This document shows positions 27,499 through 36,747 of a DNA stretch of 51,901 nt, in pieces. The notes below the pieces were generated by a model. That model did not search any database, was not told the origin of the DNA, and was given only the letters and a program-made list of their open reading frames with translations. Every line of letters begins with the position of its first letter. Position 1 is the stretch's first letter. This stretch comes from a virus, in the IMG/VR virus record IMGVR_UViG_3300025127_000058, positions 1 to 51,901 of that record, one strand, 5' to 3'. Both the position numbers and the translations under genes were made by a program.

Positions 27499-28983
27499 TT
27501 AAGCTGTAAATAATACGAAGTTATTTCTAGCTTGTACACATAGACATCTTTCAGATAAGAAGTTTACTTGCATAGCATCTAACGTAGAATTAGAAGCACC
27601 ACCAACTGAACCAGTTAGCCATGATTTCATTCTTCTGTCATCTGCTTGAGAAGCTCTATATCTTACATGTAGGAAAGGTCTTCTGATGTTTGTTCCAAGT
27701 AACTGATCGTATACTGTAGAAGTACCAGCTGGTACTAATACACCATCAATATTGTCACCATTAACAAAGTTTGAAGAACCACCTCTTAATGAAGCGTCGT
27801 TTAAGTATTTCCATGAAGTTTTATAGAAGTCATATGAACCTCTTCTAAATCCAGAAAAACCTAAGTTAAGCGCCATATCTTCAGAGTTTTCAAATACACC
27901 ATAAGATGTACCACCAGCTCCGTAAGAATTTTGCTGTGCTAACATATTGTCAAACAATAGTTCAGTTCTTCTATCTAAGAATAACATATTTTCTTCAATA
28001 GCTCCTTCACTGTCTAATAATTGTAATACAGAATCAAAGTCTTGTAAAGATCCAGCATAACCAGAAAGTACATTACCACCATTGTTGATAGCAGCAAATA
28101 AACCTTCAGTACCAATAGAACCAGCAGTTGATTGGTTAACAAATTGTGTTAAACCAACAGCGTTAAAGCTAGCTGCGATTGCATTAGTAGAAGCAAGTTC
28201 ACCTTCAATCATTGCCATTTCTAAATAATCTTCAAATCTTAATCTAGTTTCACCTTCGGCTTTTAAATACCATAGGTAACCAGAGTTACCATCTTCTGTA
28301 GCAACCTCAACCCAACCGATTTGAGCTGTATCAGAACCAGATACTGAGTACTGATCTCTAATAATAATTGGCTTATTACTAAAAGTTGATAATTGTGGCT
28401 CAATGGAATTAAAGTTACTAGTAGTACCAGCACCTGTTCCACTTATACCTTTTGCAAATTCAGAACCGTAAACAAATACTTTACATCCTGTTCTTGCTAC
28501 GTTAATATCGTTAACAGCAGCTCTTGTGTAAGGCTGTGCATCTACGAAAGCAGCTCCAACAGCATATACAATAGCTTTTACTGTAAACGCTGGATCAGCT
28601 GGATCCATAACAACGATAGTATCGTTAACATCGATAACATTTTGTACAGTTGTACCGTTTTGGTTTGCAATAGTAATTCTATGACCAGTTTGTGCACCAC
28701 CTGTAGCTTGAACAGTACAATTATCATAAGAGATATGTAATCTGTTTTGCTCAGACCATACAACTTGGTCAGACATCATTGGCATTTCAGCGCCAACCAT
28801 TCTTAAGAAGCCTCCAATCGTTCTGTTTCCATAACGTTCTACCTCGGCTTCATAAATTTCAGGTAGATATTGTTGCGCGAAGTCATTACCACCACCGCTG
28901 TTAAAATTCAAATAGTTTGAATTTAAAGTAACAGGCTGAGCAGTAGGTATTAAACTTCCGAACTGAGGACTTAATACACCCAT
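27499..28983 (-). CDS. Major capsid protein (HK97-fold candidate)
   Basis: 494 residues, near the size of crAss-like capsid proteins. The N-terminus MGVLSPQFGSLIPTAQPVTL is followed by FAQQYLPEIYEAEVERYGNRT and GGFLRMVGAEMPMMSDQVVWS, a pattern typical of this capsid group. A likely E-loop and A-domain rich in Gly, Ser and Asn follow (GGAGTSYGVFENSEDMALNLG). It sits directly after the scaffold gene (11-base gap) and the portal, the expected order. A strong terminator just past the stop fits high, separately tuned expression. Assignment rests on size, position and remembered similarity. Confidence 0.85.
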   Translation of the reverse strand: MGVLSPQFGSLIPTAQPVTLNSNYLNFNSGGGNDFAQQYLPEIYEAEVERYGNRTIGGFLRMVGAEMPMMSDQVVWSEQNRLHISYDNCTVQATGGAQTGHRITIANQNGTTVQNVIDVNDTIVVMDPADPAFTVKAIVYAVGAAFVDAQPYTRAAVNDINVARTGCKVFVYGSEFAKGISGTGAGTTSNFNSIEPQLSTFSNKPIIIRDQYSVSGSDTAQIGWVEVATEDGNSGYLWYLKAEGETRLRFEDYLEMAMIEGELASTNAIAASFNAVGLTQFVNQSTAGSIGTEGLFAAINNGGNVLSGYAGSLQDFDSVLQLLDSEGAIEENMLFLDRRTELLFDNMLAQQNSYGAGGTSYGVFENSEDMALNLGFSGFRRGSYDFYKTSWKYLNDASLRGGSSNFVNGDNIDGVLVPAGTSTVYDQLLGTNIRRPFLHVRYRASQADDRRMKSWLTGSVGGASNSTLDAMQVNFLSERCLCVQARNNFVLFTA

Positions 28984-28994
28984 TTTAAATAGTT

Positions 28995-30227
28995 TTAATT
29001 GTTAAATTTACTTTTTTTAATTCTCAATTTTGAACTATCTACACCAGATATAGCTTTAACTTTTAAACCACCTATGAATACATCTCCTCCGCTAGTTTGT
29101 CTAGCTTCATTAGATATATTTTTAGAATTATCTACTACGGTTTTTATACCGTCAGATTTTCCTTGCTCATAGAAATGACTTACAATTTTGTCTATATTCT
29201 GTGCAGCATACATAGCCTTATGATAACCTTTCGTATCTTTAACATTACCTTCATTGTCTAAGAACTTCTCGACGAAGTTGTTTAAATTTGATTGATTGTC
29301 TGCGACATCACTAGGGTTTTTAACACCATATCTAAATTTTTTTTCACCAACCTCGAAATCAAAACCTTTGAAATCATTAGTAAAATATTCTTTAGTGTTG
29401 TTAACAAACTCTTCGTGTTGTTGCGATGCTATTTGTTGTTCTTGGTTATAGCGATTAAAAAAGTCCATAGCCTTTTGTTGTTCTTGAGTTACTCCAGGTC
29501 TTAATTTTATTTCATCATAATACCTTTTCTTCAAGTCTTCTAAATGATTACGTGCTTCTGCAACCGCTTCTTTTTTAGCGAGTTTCTTTTTTCTGATGTC
29601 TCGCTCTTCATCAACATCCTCATCAAACTTAAATTTATCTTCCATTACAAATGAAATTTCATCTCCGTTAAGATGTGGTTTTGTATTTTTGTAATATTCT
29701 CTTAGTAGAGTATCATCGTCTACACTGGAATAATCGTGATTTAACCTTACATAATCTTGAACTGTACCACCTGTTTCTTCCATAAAGTTAACAAGCTTTT
29801 CGATGTTTTCAGGTAATTGTTTACCTAATACTCTTTCATCTCTTTTAGCAGCTGCAACTTCTTGTTCTGCTTTTTTTATTTGCTTTTGTTCTTCTTTATC
29901 AAGTTCGACAATAGGCGATTCGGACTTTTGTACTTCATCTGTATTGCTGACCCGTACTTCTCCGTCCACTTTTTTGCTAGCTTCGGGTTTGTCGCCCACA
30001 GGTACCTCCTTTGTTTCTCCGATTTGAATGGCATCGTCTTTTTCTTTTTTAGTTAAGTCTACTTTTACTGGCTCCTCAACTTTTACATTAGGATCTTTTC
30101 TTAAATCAACCTTTACAGGTTCGTCTTTTTGAGTAAACTTTTTAGGCTTTGATTTGATTTTCATATCACCGCCTTCTGATTTGACTTCTTGAGTCACCTC
30201 AGGTTTAGTTGTTTCTTTTTCTGACAT
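28995..30227 (-). CDS. Head scaffold protein candidate
   Basis: 410 residues, extremely charged and mostly helical. The first 130 residues are Lys/Glu/Val-rich with a near-repeat (EPVKVDLRKDPNVKVE, then EPVKVDLTKKEKDD). A central coiled coil follows (DERDIRKKKLAKKEAVAEA...). The C-terminus is short and basic (VDSSKLRIKKSKFNN), as expected for the capsid-binding end of a scaffold. Location between portal and capsid genes is the usual place. No protease signature is visible, so scaffold removal would need another enzyme. Confidence 0.8.
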   Translation of the reverse strand: MSEKETTKPEVTQEVKSEGGDMKIKSKPKKFTQKDEPVKVDLRKDPNVKVEEPVKVDLTKKEKDDAIQIGETKEVPVGDKPEASKKVDGEVRVSNTDEVQKSESPIVELDKEEQKQIKKAEQEVAAAKRDERVLGKQLPENIEKLVNFMEETGGTVQDYVRLNHDYSSVDDDTLLREYYKNTKPHLNGDEISFVMEDKFKFDEDVDEERDIRKKKLAKKEAVAEARNHLEDLKKRYYDEIKLRPGVTQEQQKAMDFFNRYNQEQQIASQQHEEFVNNTKEYFTNDFKGFDFEVGEKKFRYGVKNPSDVADNQSNLNNFVEKFLDNEGNVKDTKGYHKAMYAAQNIDKIVSHFYEQGKSDGIKTVVDNSKNISNEARQTSGGDVFIGGLKVKAISGVDSSKLRIKKSKFNN

Positions 30228-30258
30228 AATAAAATATTATAAAATTAGTTAATTGGTA

Positions 30259-32622
30259 TTATATACCTTCGTTTTCAAAATTTATAGGCATTAAATCATT
30301 GTTTCTTTGATCTATCATAGCGCTTTGCTGTGAGCCTTCCATTTTAGTTCTTTTATCTTTACGATCTTCTATAAAAGATTCTTTTTCTTTCATAGCATCA
30401 ACTTCTATCTTTTTTAACTCCATATCAAACATATGTTGTTGTTGCATTTTTTGCTGATCAAGTTGTGCTTGTAATTGCATTTTTTTAATAGCTAAATTAT
30501 TTTTAGCTTCTTCATATTGTACATTAGAAGCTGTTAAAGCTTGTTGCTTTTGCATTTCTGCTTGAGCAATAGCTTGAGCAGAAGCTGCCTTAGCTTGTTC
30601 TTGAGACGCTGCCATTGCTTGCTGTTGCTGATCCATACGCTTTTGTTTTTCTTTACGTTTTTGTTTCAGCACATCATTAGCAAGTTTAAGATTTTTTATT
30701 CTTCTAATATCAATAGCATCTTCTAAATCTATACCGCCTTGCTGTATAGCCATTTGTATATTTTGCTCTAATCTTGCTTTTTCTTCTTCTTCAGGTTCTA
30801 ATTCTAAATAAATACCAAAATCATGTAGCGGTAAATTTTGTATTTCAGATAATGTAGCGGTATTATATGTAGATATAGAACTTTTTAATGAATTTAATGT
30901 TAAAGGATTTTTTAAAGAATCAGCAATTTTTAATGATATATTTTCACAAGTTCTTAGTGTTAACCACAAACTCGCTTGCATTATATGTCTTGTAGCTGTA
31001 TTAGAAGCATTAACTGCCATTTTTTGTAAACCAACTAACGTATCTTTTTCAGGCATACTACCGTCTCTTGCTTCATTTAAACCTGTACAATCTCTAATTA
31101 ATTGTAAATAATACTGATATGTAGCAATTAAACTTTGTATTTTACCTTGACCACTTGAAGTTTGTAATTCTTGAATAGGTACTTTACCTGGATTCATATC
31201 ACCTTCTTGAGTCATTGATCTACCTACGATACTACCAGTTTGAAAATACATATTTAATGCTTCTGCTGGATTATAATTTGTACCATTACCTAAATCAACT
31301 TCAGCAAGACCATCCATATCTAAAAATACACCATCTGGAACTGTACGAGCAATTACTTGTTGTAGTTTCAAATGTGTTATTTGTATCATATCAGCAAAGC
31401 CTGTACACTTACTAACAATAGATTCTATACGACCTTTATACATACGTGGCGAACATATAGTATAACTCATTTCTACTTTTGTAGTATCGGCAAAAGGTCT
31501 AGTCATATTTTCTGACAACTGCCATTTAATAAGTTGATTATTGCCTAAAATTTTTACACCTTCATAAAGTACTTCTATTTTTCTAGCAACTCTCTGAAAA
31601 TTATCATTAGCAGGAGGATTAAAGGTATCAGGTTTTTCTAATGCTTTTTCTAATCCAGTATCAGTTTGTTTAATTTTAAAAACTTGTTCGTTATAAGTTT
31701 TATATTCAAAAAATAAAACTGAAACAGTATTAGGATCGTAAGATCTATATCCGTATAAATTATCTTTTTGATAACCTTTTGTTTGTTCTATCTTTTTTAA
31801 ATCTTCTTGTGTAAGATAAGGAAACTGTTTAGCTATTTCAGGAACAGTTAATTGCTTTACTTCACCTACATAATATATATCTTCAAAATGAGGATCTTCT
31901 GTATAAGAATATATTAAATTAGCTGGATCTACATATTTTAAATTAACACCATTAGCTGGATTAAAAGCTGTTTTACAAGCTCCAATACCTAATACAACTA
32001 AATCATGATTAAATCTTTTCTTTATATTGTCAAATCTATTACGTTCAAGAGTGTTATTTATAACTTCTTCTTCCGCTATTTCTACACTTTGCTTATAGCT
32101 TAACTGCATATGAATATCTAACTCTTGCTCGCTTTCAGGTAATTTATTTTGATCTGTATTAAATTTGTTTACACCTAGATTTCCTTCAAGATTTTGTAAA
32201 AAAGGTTTAGCCATCATATCAGTTAAAATAGCATCAGCATAAGCTGTTCGCTTTTTTAATGATACTGGGTCTTGAGCAAAAGCTTTTATTTCATAAAGCT
32301 TATTGTTCATACCGTTACTAACTATATCTACAAATTTAGATAACACAGGTACTGGTTTCCAGTCTAAATTTAAATAAGATAAATCACCATTAATAGCTAA
32401 TTCATCTTTATATTTTTGCACTGGTTGCTCACCTCTTGCATATAATCTTAATGTATGAAACCTATTAAATGAAGTAGCAAATCTAGTACCATTACCACCT
32501 TGCTGCCACCATTCGCCTTCTATAGCCTGTGCAACTTGTCTTCCATATTCTTCTGATGATTTTTCAATATCAGAGACTGTTTGGCTAGGAAAAGCACTAT
32601 TTGGATTTGCGTATATATTCAT
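30259..32622 (-). CDS. Portal protein (crAss-like type)
   Basis: 787 residues. It forms the dodecameric DNA gate at one capsid vertex. FHTLRLYARGEQPVQKYKD, LDWKPVPVLSKFVDIV and GACKTAFNPANG fit the clip/wing regions of large portals of crAss-like and marine podoviruses. The last 170 residues are a Gln/Ala-rich coiled coil (RMDQQQQAMAASQEQAKAAS...), the barrel-like C-terminal extension inside the capsid. It touches the terminase gene at its start (terminase stop and portal ATG adjacent) and precedes the scaffold. Confidence 0.88.
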   Translation of the reverse strand: MNIYANPNSAFPSQTVSDIEKSSEEYGRQVAQAIEGEWWQQGGNGTRFATSFNRFHTLRLYARGEQPVQKYKDELAINGDLSYLNLDWKPVPVLSKFVDIVSNGMNNKLYEIKAFAQDPVSLKKRTAYADAILTDMMAKPFLQNLEGNLGVNKFNTDQNKLPESEQELDIHMQLSYKQSVEIAEEEVINNTLERNRFDNIKKRFNHDLVVLGIGACKTAFNPANGVNLKYVDPANLIYSYTEDPHFEDIYYVGEVKQLTVPEIAKQFPYLTQEDLKKIEQTKGYQKDNLYGYRSYDPNTVSVLFFEYKTYNEQVFKIKQTDTGLEKALEKPDTFNPPANDNFQRVARKIEVLYEGVKILGNNQLIKWQLSENMTRPFADTTKVEMSYTICSPRMYKGRIESIVSKCTGFADMIQITHLKLQQVIARTVPDGVFLDMDGLAEVDLGNGTNYNPAEALNMYFQTGSIVGRSMTQEGDMNPGKVPIQELQTSSGQGKIQSLIATYQYYLQLIRDCTGLNEARDGSMPEKDTLVGLQKMAVNASNTATRHIMQASLWLTLRTCENISLKIADSLKNPLTLNSLKSSISTYNTATLSEIQNLPLHDFGIYLELEPEEEEKARLEQNIQMAIQQGGIDLEDAIDIRRIKNLKLANDVLKQKRKEKQKRMDQQQQAMAASQEQAKAASAQAIAQAEMQKQQALTASNVQYEEAKNNLAIKKMQLQAQLDQQKMQQQHMFDMELKKIEVDAMKEKESFIEDRKDKRTKMEGSQQSAMIDQRNNDLMPINFENEGI

Positions 32623-34845
32623 TTACTTAATTATTTTTGATAACGAACCTCGATTATCATATTTTTTTATTCCTAAGTCTATTGGTTCACGTTTTCTTCT
32701 AGCAACTGGTGCGTATCTATTTTTATTACAAGCCATTAAAGCTAAACCAGAACTAATAGAAGCATCGTGTGTTGTTCTATTATTTATATCAAAAGCAGCC
32801 CAGTCTTCAAGTGTTCTTTGAAAATAAACATTTCCATAAGAATCACCATTAAATCCAACAGCTGTTTCAATATAAGATTCAATTGCAGCAGCGTGAGCTT
32901 GCTTTATATCTTCACTTGAGTTTGGTATACCACCTATTTCTTTTTCTGTTACTGATAATTTATTCCAAACTTTATCAGGTCTGTTCATTGCAAAACCTCT
33001 ATATCCTCTTCTTTTAAAATGATATAAAAGTCTAGGTTTATTATTTTCACATAGTAAAGGCATACCATAAAAAACACACGCCATTAATACATCTTCAAAA
33101 AATACTTCAGCTGTTTGAGGTCTTGCTATATATTCTAAAAAGAAATGATCAGCTGGTGCATTTTCCATACTAAATTTAGTTAATCCATGTAAAGCACCAT
33201 TAGAACCTCGCTTATCTACTGTACCTGATATATCATAAGGATCACAACCAAAAGCGCCTATATGATCATTACCAGGATATTTAATACCATTTTTTTCTAT
33301 ATATCTATTTTGTAAGTTTTTATCAGGAATCCAAGTTATAAAAAATCTTCCTTGATTACTAGGTGCAAATATAACTCTACTATCTTTTATACCATGTTCC
33401 CATAAAAAATTACCTTGAGTAACCATTGATTTATTGTTTTCATCTTCATTAAAATCTATTTGTTGATATATCTTAGTGAGATTAAATAAAGATGATTTAG
33501 ATTCATCTCTAAACGCGTGTTTTGTAGTTCTAGGAAACTGTCTATAAAACTCGTTTAAAGCATCTTGGTTATCTTTTAATCCGTCAACTTCGTTTTCCCA
33601 ATACTCAATAACGCCAAGGTCGATAAACTCGCCTTGTGGTCCAAGTACTTCTTTGTCGGGAGTGTCGAAGACAGGTATGCCATAAGAATCAATGTAGCCT
33701 TCGTAGTTCCATTCCATAGGTATGAACAAAGAATATAATCCCGAACTAGTCTGTCCGTTGCGGTTTCTTTTTGTAACATCTGATTCATCATATAATTTTT
33801 TAAAGTTTCTACCACCTTTATCTAATGCGTTAGATGTTGAACCCATCATACATTTACCAATAATTTTACTACCTAATCTTAATGTCGTCTTGGTGACGCG
33901 CCAGTTGTTGAGGATGTTGTTGGGCTTCTCCCACTTCCCCGATTCATCATGAACGAGGAGTTTGAGTTTCTCCCCATCGTAGGAGTTGTCACCGGTATTC
34001 TTCCAGTCGATGGTGGTGTCAAGTCCCTGTAGTTCGTCCTGTAAGGTTTCATCGGCGGTGGTGGCGGTGATGGAACGTCTGGTAAACTTGGAGGCTGGGA
34101 CACGGTAGGCAAGCTCGGTCTTTGGACGGTCCATTCCGTCCTGGGTCGGCTTGAAAAAGAAGGGGTAATTAACTGATATGGGTACCACCTTATCTGTGAA
34201 CATCTTCTTGGCATCAGGTCCAGACTTGGATAATATACCATACCTGGAGTCACTTGATATGGTTGCCAAGTTAACCACCTCTCCTGAGGCCATGAAAGAA
34301 AACCCGGACCGCCTATTCTTAAGGTAACACATCCCATAGGATCGTGAATCTGCCTTACAAGCTTCCCAGAAAATAAAGAATAATCTATTTGACTCCCTAA
34401 AGTCTGGTGCCCCGACGTCAATCTTAGACCACTGCAAGTACATGTAATGAGTACCACTAATGTAAGTAGGAACGCCTTTGTTATAAAACCAAAAACCTTC
34501 CTCCCTACGGGTAAATTCATTATCGATGTAATCATACCACTTTGTTTTAAAATCTTCTGGATATTGTCTCCAGTCAAATACTGTTTTTATTCTTGCTAAA
34601 GCTTTAGGATATTCAAACTTACTCCATTTATCATCTTCAAACTTATATATGTTTTTAGCTTTTGGTAAAGCTATCTTTAAATTTTGTATTTCATATATTT
34701 CACCTACTTCACCTGTTTTGCTAATAACTACAATGTCATGCTCTTTATTATAACCGTATTGCCATTTTTTATAACGGTTCATACGATTAATAATTTTAGG
34801 TTTTATATGATTATCAAGTACTTTATATAAACTTTGCTTATACAT
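32623..34845 (-). CDS. terL: Terminase large subunit
   Basis: 740 residues; ATP-driven motor and nuclease that packages DNA into the prohead. ATPase: deviant Walker A KNRRSGFS at 176-183 and Walker B LKLLVHDE with D300-E301. Nuclease: FGCDPYD with D535 and THDAS with D694. The gene is normal in length and intact. Base composition is odd: the part coding for roughly residues 108-322, and a smaller piece at about 375-422, is far richer in G+C than the rest, which points to mosaic exchange (see separate entry). Confidence 0.95.
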   Translation of the reverse strand: MYKQSLYKVLDNHIKPKIINRMNRYKKWQYGYNKEHDIVVISKTGEVGEIYEIQNLKIALPKAKNIYKFEDDKWSKFEYPKALARIKTVFDWRQYPEDFKTKWYDYIDNEFTRREEGFWFYNKGVPTYISGTHYMYLQWSKIDVGAPDFRESNRLFFIFWEACKADSRSYGMCYLKNRRSGFSFMASGEVVNLATISSDSRYGILSKSGPDAKKMFTDKVVPISVNYPFFFKPTQDGMDRPKTELAYRVPASKFTRRSITATTADETLQDELQGLDTTIDWKNTGDNSYDGEKLKLLVHDESGKWEKPNNILNNWRVTKTTLRLGSKIIGKCMMGSTSNALDKGGRNFKKLYDESDVTKRNRNGQTSSGLYSLFIPMEWNYEGYIDSYGIPVFDTPDKEVLGPQGEFIDLGVIEYWENEVDGLKDNQDALNEFYRQFPRTTKHAFRDESKSSLFNLTKIYQQIDFNEDENNKSMVTQGNFLWEHGIKDSRVIFAPSNQGRFFITWIPDKNLQNRYIEKNGIKYPGNDHIGAFGCDPYDISGTVDKRGSNGALHGLTKFSMENAPADHFFLEYIARPQTAEVFFEDVLMACVFYGMPLLCENNKPRLLYHFKRRGYRGFAMNRPDKVWNKLSVTEKEIGGIPNSSEDIKQAHAAAIESYIETAVGFNGDSYGNVYFQRTLEDWAAFDINNRTTHDASISSGLALMACNKNRYAPVARRKREPIDLGIKKYDNRGSLSKIIK
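33880..34520. other. GC-rich mosaic segment inside the terminase gene
   Basis: Within an AT-rich genome this stretch is strikingly GC-rich. Counting by hand, lines 33901-33960 and 34021-34080 have 31 and 33 G+C of 60, against 15 of 60 for 34621-34680 in the same gene. A second smaller piece lies at about 33580-33720. Reading frame and motifs are intact, so the difference is in codon choice (AAG, CTC, GGG, GTC) rather than in function. Confidence 0.85.
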
Positions 34846-35123
34846 TACTTAGCTCTTCTTTCAGCAAAACCCTTAAAATATGTATCTTTTTTAACTTCTT
34901 GCTTTGGTTTATCTTCTAACATATTTTGCTCTTCTTCAATACGATTTAATATTTCAAGAGCATCGAATATAGCTAGTTTTTTAGTAGCTGCAGCATTTTT
35001 AAGTCTATCTGCGGAAATGTCAGGTCCAAAATCTATAATAGGCTCTTTAGCAACTTTAATTAACTCTTTAATTGCTACTCGCCCAGCTTGGATTATATTC
35101 TTCTTCGTTTCCTTTGTACTCAT
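34845..35123 (-). CDS. Small helical protein next to terminase (possible small terminase subunit)
   Basis: 92 residues, predicted all-helical: AGRVAIKELIKVAKEPIIDF, then KNAAATKKLAIFDALEILNRIEEEQ. It ends 1 base into the large terminase gene and its start overlaps the preceding gene by 56 bases; no later start is available. Position and size allow a small terminase subunit, but no helix-turn-helix is obvious, so this stays a guess. Confidence 0.65.
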   Translation of the reverse strand: MSTKETKKNIIQAGRVAIKELIKVAKEPIIDFGPDISADRLKNAAATKKLAIFDALEILNRIEEEQNMLEDKPKQEVKKDTYFKGFAERRAK

Positions 35124-35673
35124 ATTTAATTACAATATCATTTGATTTCATACAGTAAATTCGCTTTTTATCAACAATAAACTCCCATTCACGACCTGGT
35201 TTATAACCAACTAGATCTCCTGGGTTAATATCGTGTGCTTCTAAAGCATTATTACCTATTTTTAATATACCAACACATTTCTGCTCTAAATCCATTGTTA
35301 GAGAGTTATTATCTTTTATAGGCATTACAAAACATCTATCCATAAATGGTAGCCATTGTTCGCCTTTTTTATGTAAATATATTTGATCAGGTTTACAAAA
35401 AAATAAATCTTCTTTAAAATATTGACTACTATTACGTTGTTTACCTCTTACATCATACCATCTGCGAAATATATTATGATGTATTATTATTTGATCACCT
35501 TTTTTTATATTGAATTTATATGCTAAAGGTACTGAAACAACAGTAGCGTGGCGACTAACCATTTTATGATCTTCTATATTAGAATTAATAATAAGTGTTT
35601 TTTCGCCTACTTTAATTTTATTGTTATACCTTTCATTTGTAGGTTTAACAATAAAGTCATATATACTGTTCAT
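35068..35673 (-). CDS. Probable tandem GroES-fold (co-chaperonin-like) protein
   Basis: 201 residues with two successive halves that each read like a GroES barrel. The second half has PFMDRCFVMPI, CVGILKIGNN, INPGDLVGYKPG and YCMKSNDIVIKYEY, matching in order the D-R-V-x-V, G-x-V-x-x-V-G, V-G-D-x-V and S-D-I-L-A strands of GroES. The first half has YDFIVKPTNERY, a mobile-loop-like stretch, ATVVSVP, IKKGDQIIIHHN and FCKPDQIYL. It lacks the GG-I/L-V/I-L loop tripeptide found in the separate groES at 41165-41425. It may be a capsid-specific co-chaperonin like T4 gp31, or a structural barrel. Confidence 0.6.
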   Translation of the reverse strand: MNSIYDFIVKPTNERYNNKIKVGEKTLIINSNIEDHKMVSRHATVVSVPLAYKFNIKKGDQIIIHHNIFRRWYDVRGKQRNSSQYFKEDLFFCKPDQIYLHKKGEQWLPFMDRCFVMPIKDNNSLTMDLEQKCVGILKIGNNALEAHDINPGDLVGYKPGREWEFIVDKKRIYCMKSNDIVIKYEYKGNEEEYNPSWASSN

Positions 35674-35900
35674 TAATATTCTAAATCATACTCAACAGAT
35701 ATAGCCATATTAGAATTAAATTTTTTCCAAGGCATTATCTCTTGATCTTTCTTTATAAATATATTATAAGAGTTATCTCTTTCATTATGATCAATATTGT
35801 TTATTACATGACCACCATATACTTGTTGGCCAACAGAATAATGCATGGCATCGTTCTTGTAATCAGCACCAATACTGATCTTTCTTATTACAGAATACAT
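35673..35900 (-). CDS. Conserved-looking small beta protein, unknown function
   Basis: 75 residues, MYSVIRKISIGADYKNDAMH then VGQQVYGGHVINNIDHN. Alternating hydrophobic strands suggest a small barrel or sandwich. No motif is recognised. Its stop coincides with the start of the double-GroES-like gene (1-base overlap), implying co-expression. Confidence 0.65.
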   Translation of the reverse strand: MYSVIRKISIGADYKNDAMHYSVGQQVYGGHVINNIDHNERDNSYNIFIKKDQEIMPWKKFNSNMAISVEYDLEY

Positions 35901-36235
35901 TACTCTTTATCTTCGCAGTCTTCGCAGTCTTCTTTCTTTTCATCACAGCCACAATCTTCTTCTTCAACTACTTCTTCTACTTTAGGTTCTTCTGTTTTAG
36001 GAACTTCTACTTCTTCCCAAACACCTGTTTTTAAATTAATATTAACTGCTCCATACTTAGATTCAAGTTCTTGTTTAGTTTTTTCTAAAACTTCTAATGC
36101 AGCTTTATAGTGTTGCATTGTTTTGTTTTTTTCTATTTCTAAAGCACCTAAATCAAAAACTGCTTTTTGTAAAGCTGTATTTTGCTCGTTAATTGTTTTT
36201 AATTCTAATTCTTTAATTTTTCCACTTTTTGCCAT
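35900..36235 (-). CDS. Coiled-coil protein with acidic cysteine-rich tail
   Basis: 111 residues. Residues 1-62 form a continuous coiled coil (KELELKTINEQNTALQKAVF..., KQELESKYGAVNINLKTG), then a linker and a very acidic tail with four cysteines as two close pairs (DCGCDEKKEDCEDCED). The tail could bind metal or form disulfides. I recall coiled-coil proteins with an LESKYG-x-VN-I-x-L-x-TG core in other marine phages, without a known role. Starts 56 bases downstream of the holin gene's stop. Confidence 0.7.
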   Translation of the reverse strand: MAKSGKIKELELKTINEQNTALQKAVFDLGALEIEKNKTMQHYKAALEVLEKTKQELESKYGAVNINLKTGVWEEVEVPKTEEPKVEEVVEEEDCGCDEKKEDCEDCEDKE

Positions 36236-36291
36236 TTGATTAAATTTTAATTGTTATTACTATATTTATAGTTACTTGTTAATATTCACTT

Positions 36292-36747
36292 TTACTTTTT
36301 AAATATATTACTTGCCTTTTCAGTCGTACGTCCGCCGAAATAGGCTAAAACGACCGCCATCATGACTTTCTCGAAAGTATCGTTCCATAATTCATTTATA
36401 TGAAAAGGTATTGTTTCGACACTATCTAATATACCTGCAAAAGAAAATACAACAATACACCATACTAAAACTAATGGACGTACATTTTTAGACATCCAAG
36501 AGTCTGACATAGAATCTGCTTGCCATCTTGACGTGATAGCTTCGATTTCTTTTGTTTGTTGTTCGTAGATTATTTGTTGTAATTTTATCTTATCGTCTGC
36601 TGGAGCATCAGCTTTAGTAATAGCTTCTATTGCTTCTTTTGGCGAAGTTACACCTTGTAATACATTTCCTAATGTAGGATTAATTACAGATGCAGCGCCA
36701 AACAATAGTTGTCCAACGGTTGTATCTTTAAATTTCTTTTTACTCAT
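36292..36747 (-). CDS. Holin of the three-transmembrane (GTA-like) type
   Basis: 151 residues. A hydrophobic N-terminal part (GQLLFGAASVINPTLG) and an amphipathic linker lead to SRWQADSMSDSWMSKNVRPL, the signature stretch of the family of three-TM holins also found in gene-transfer agents. Two clear spans follow (LVLVWCIVVFSFAGIL and VMMAVVLAYFGG). It would make lesions in the inner membrane and let the M15 endolysin out. The endolysin lies about 32 kb away rather than adjacent. Overlaps the metallopeptidase gene by 4 bases. Confidence 0.85.
   Translation of the reverse strand: MSKKKFKDTTVGQLLFGAASVINPTLGNVLQGVTSPKEAIEAITKADAPADDKIKLQQIIYEQQTKEIEAITSRWQADSMSDSWMSKNVRPLVLVWCIVVFSFAGILDSVETIPFHINELWNDTFEKVMMAVVLAYFGGRTTEKASNIFKK

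Noticed and set aside
33879-34577. 232-codon frame on the minus strand inside terL
   Set aside because: Wholly inside the intact terminase frame; it arises because the GC-rich patch lowers stop-codon frequency. The protein is Pro/Ser-rich and without motifs.
34845-35123. Firm assignment as small terminase subunit
   Set aside because: Only position and size support it; no helix-turn-helix is visible.
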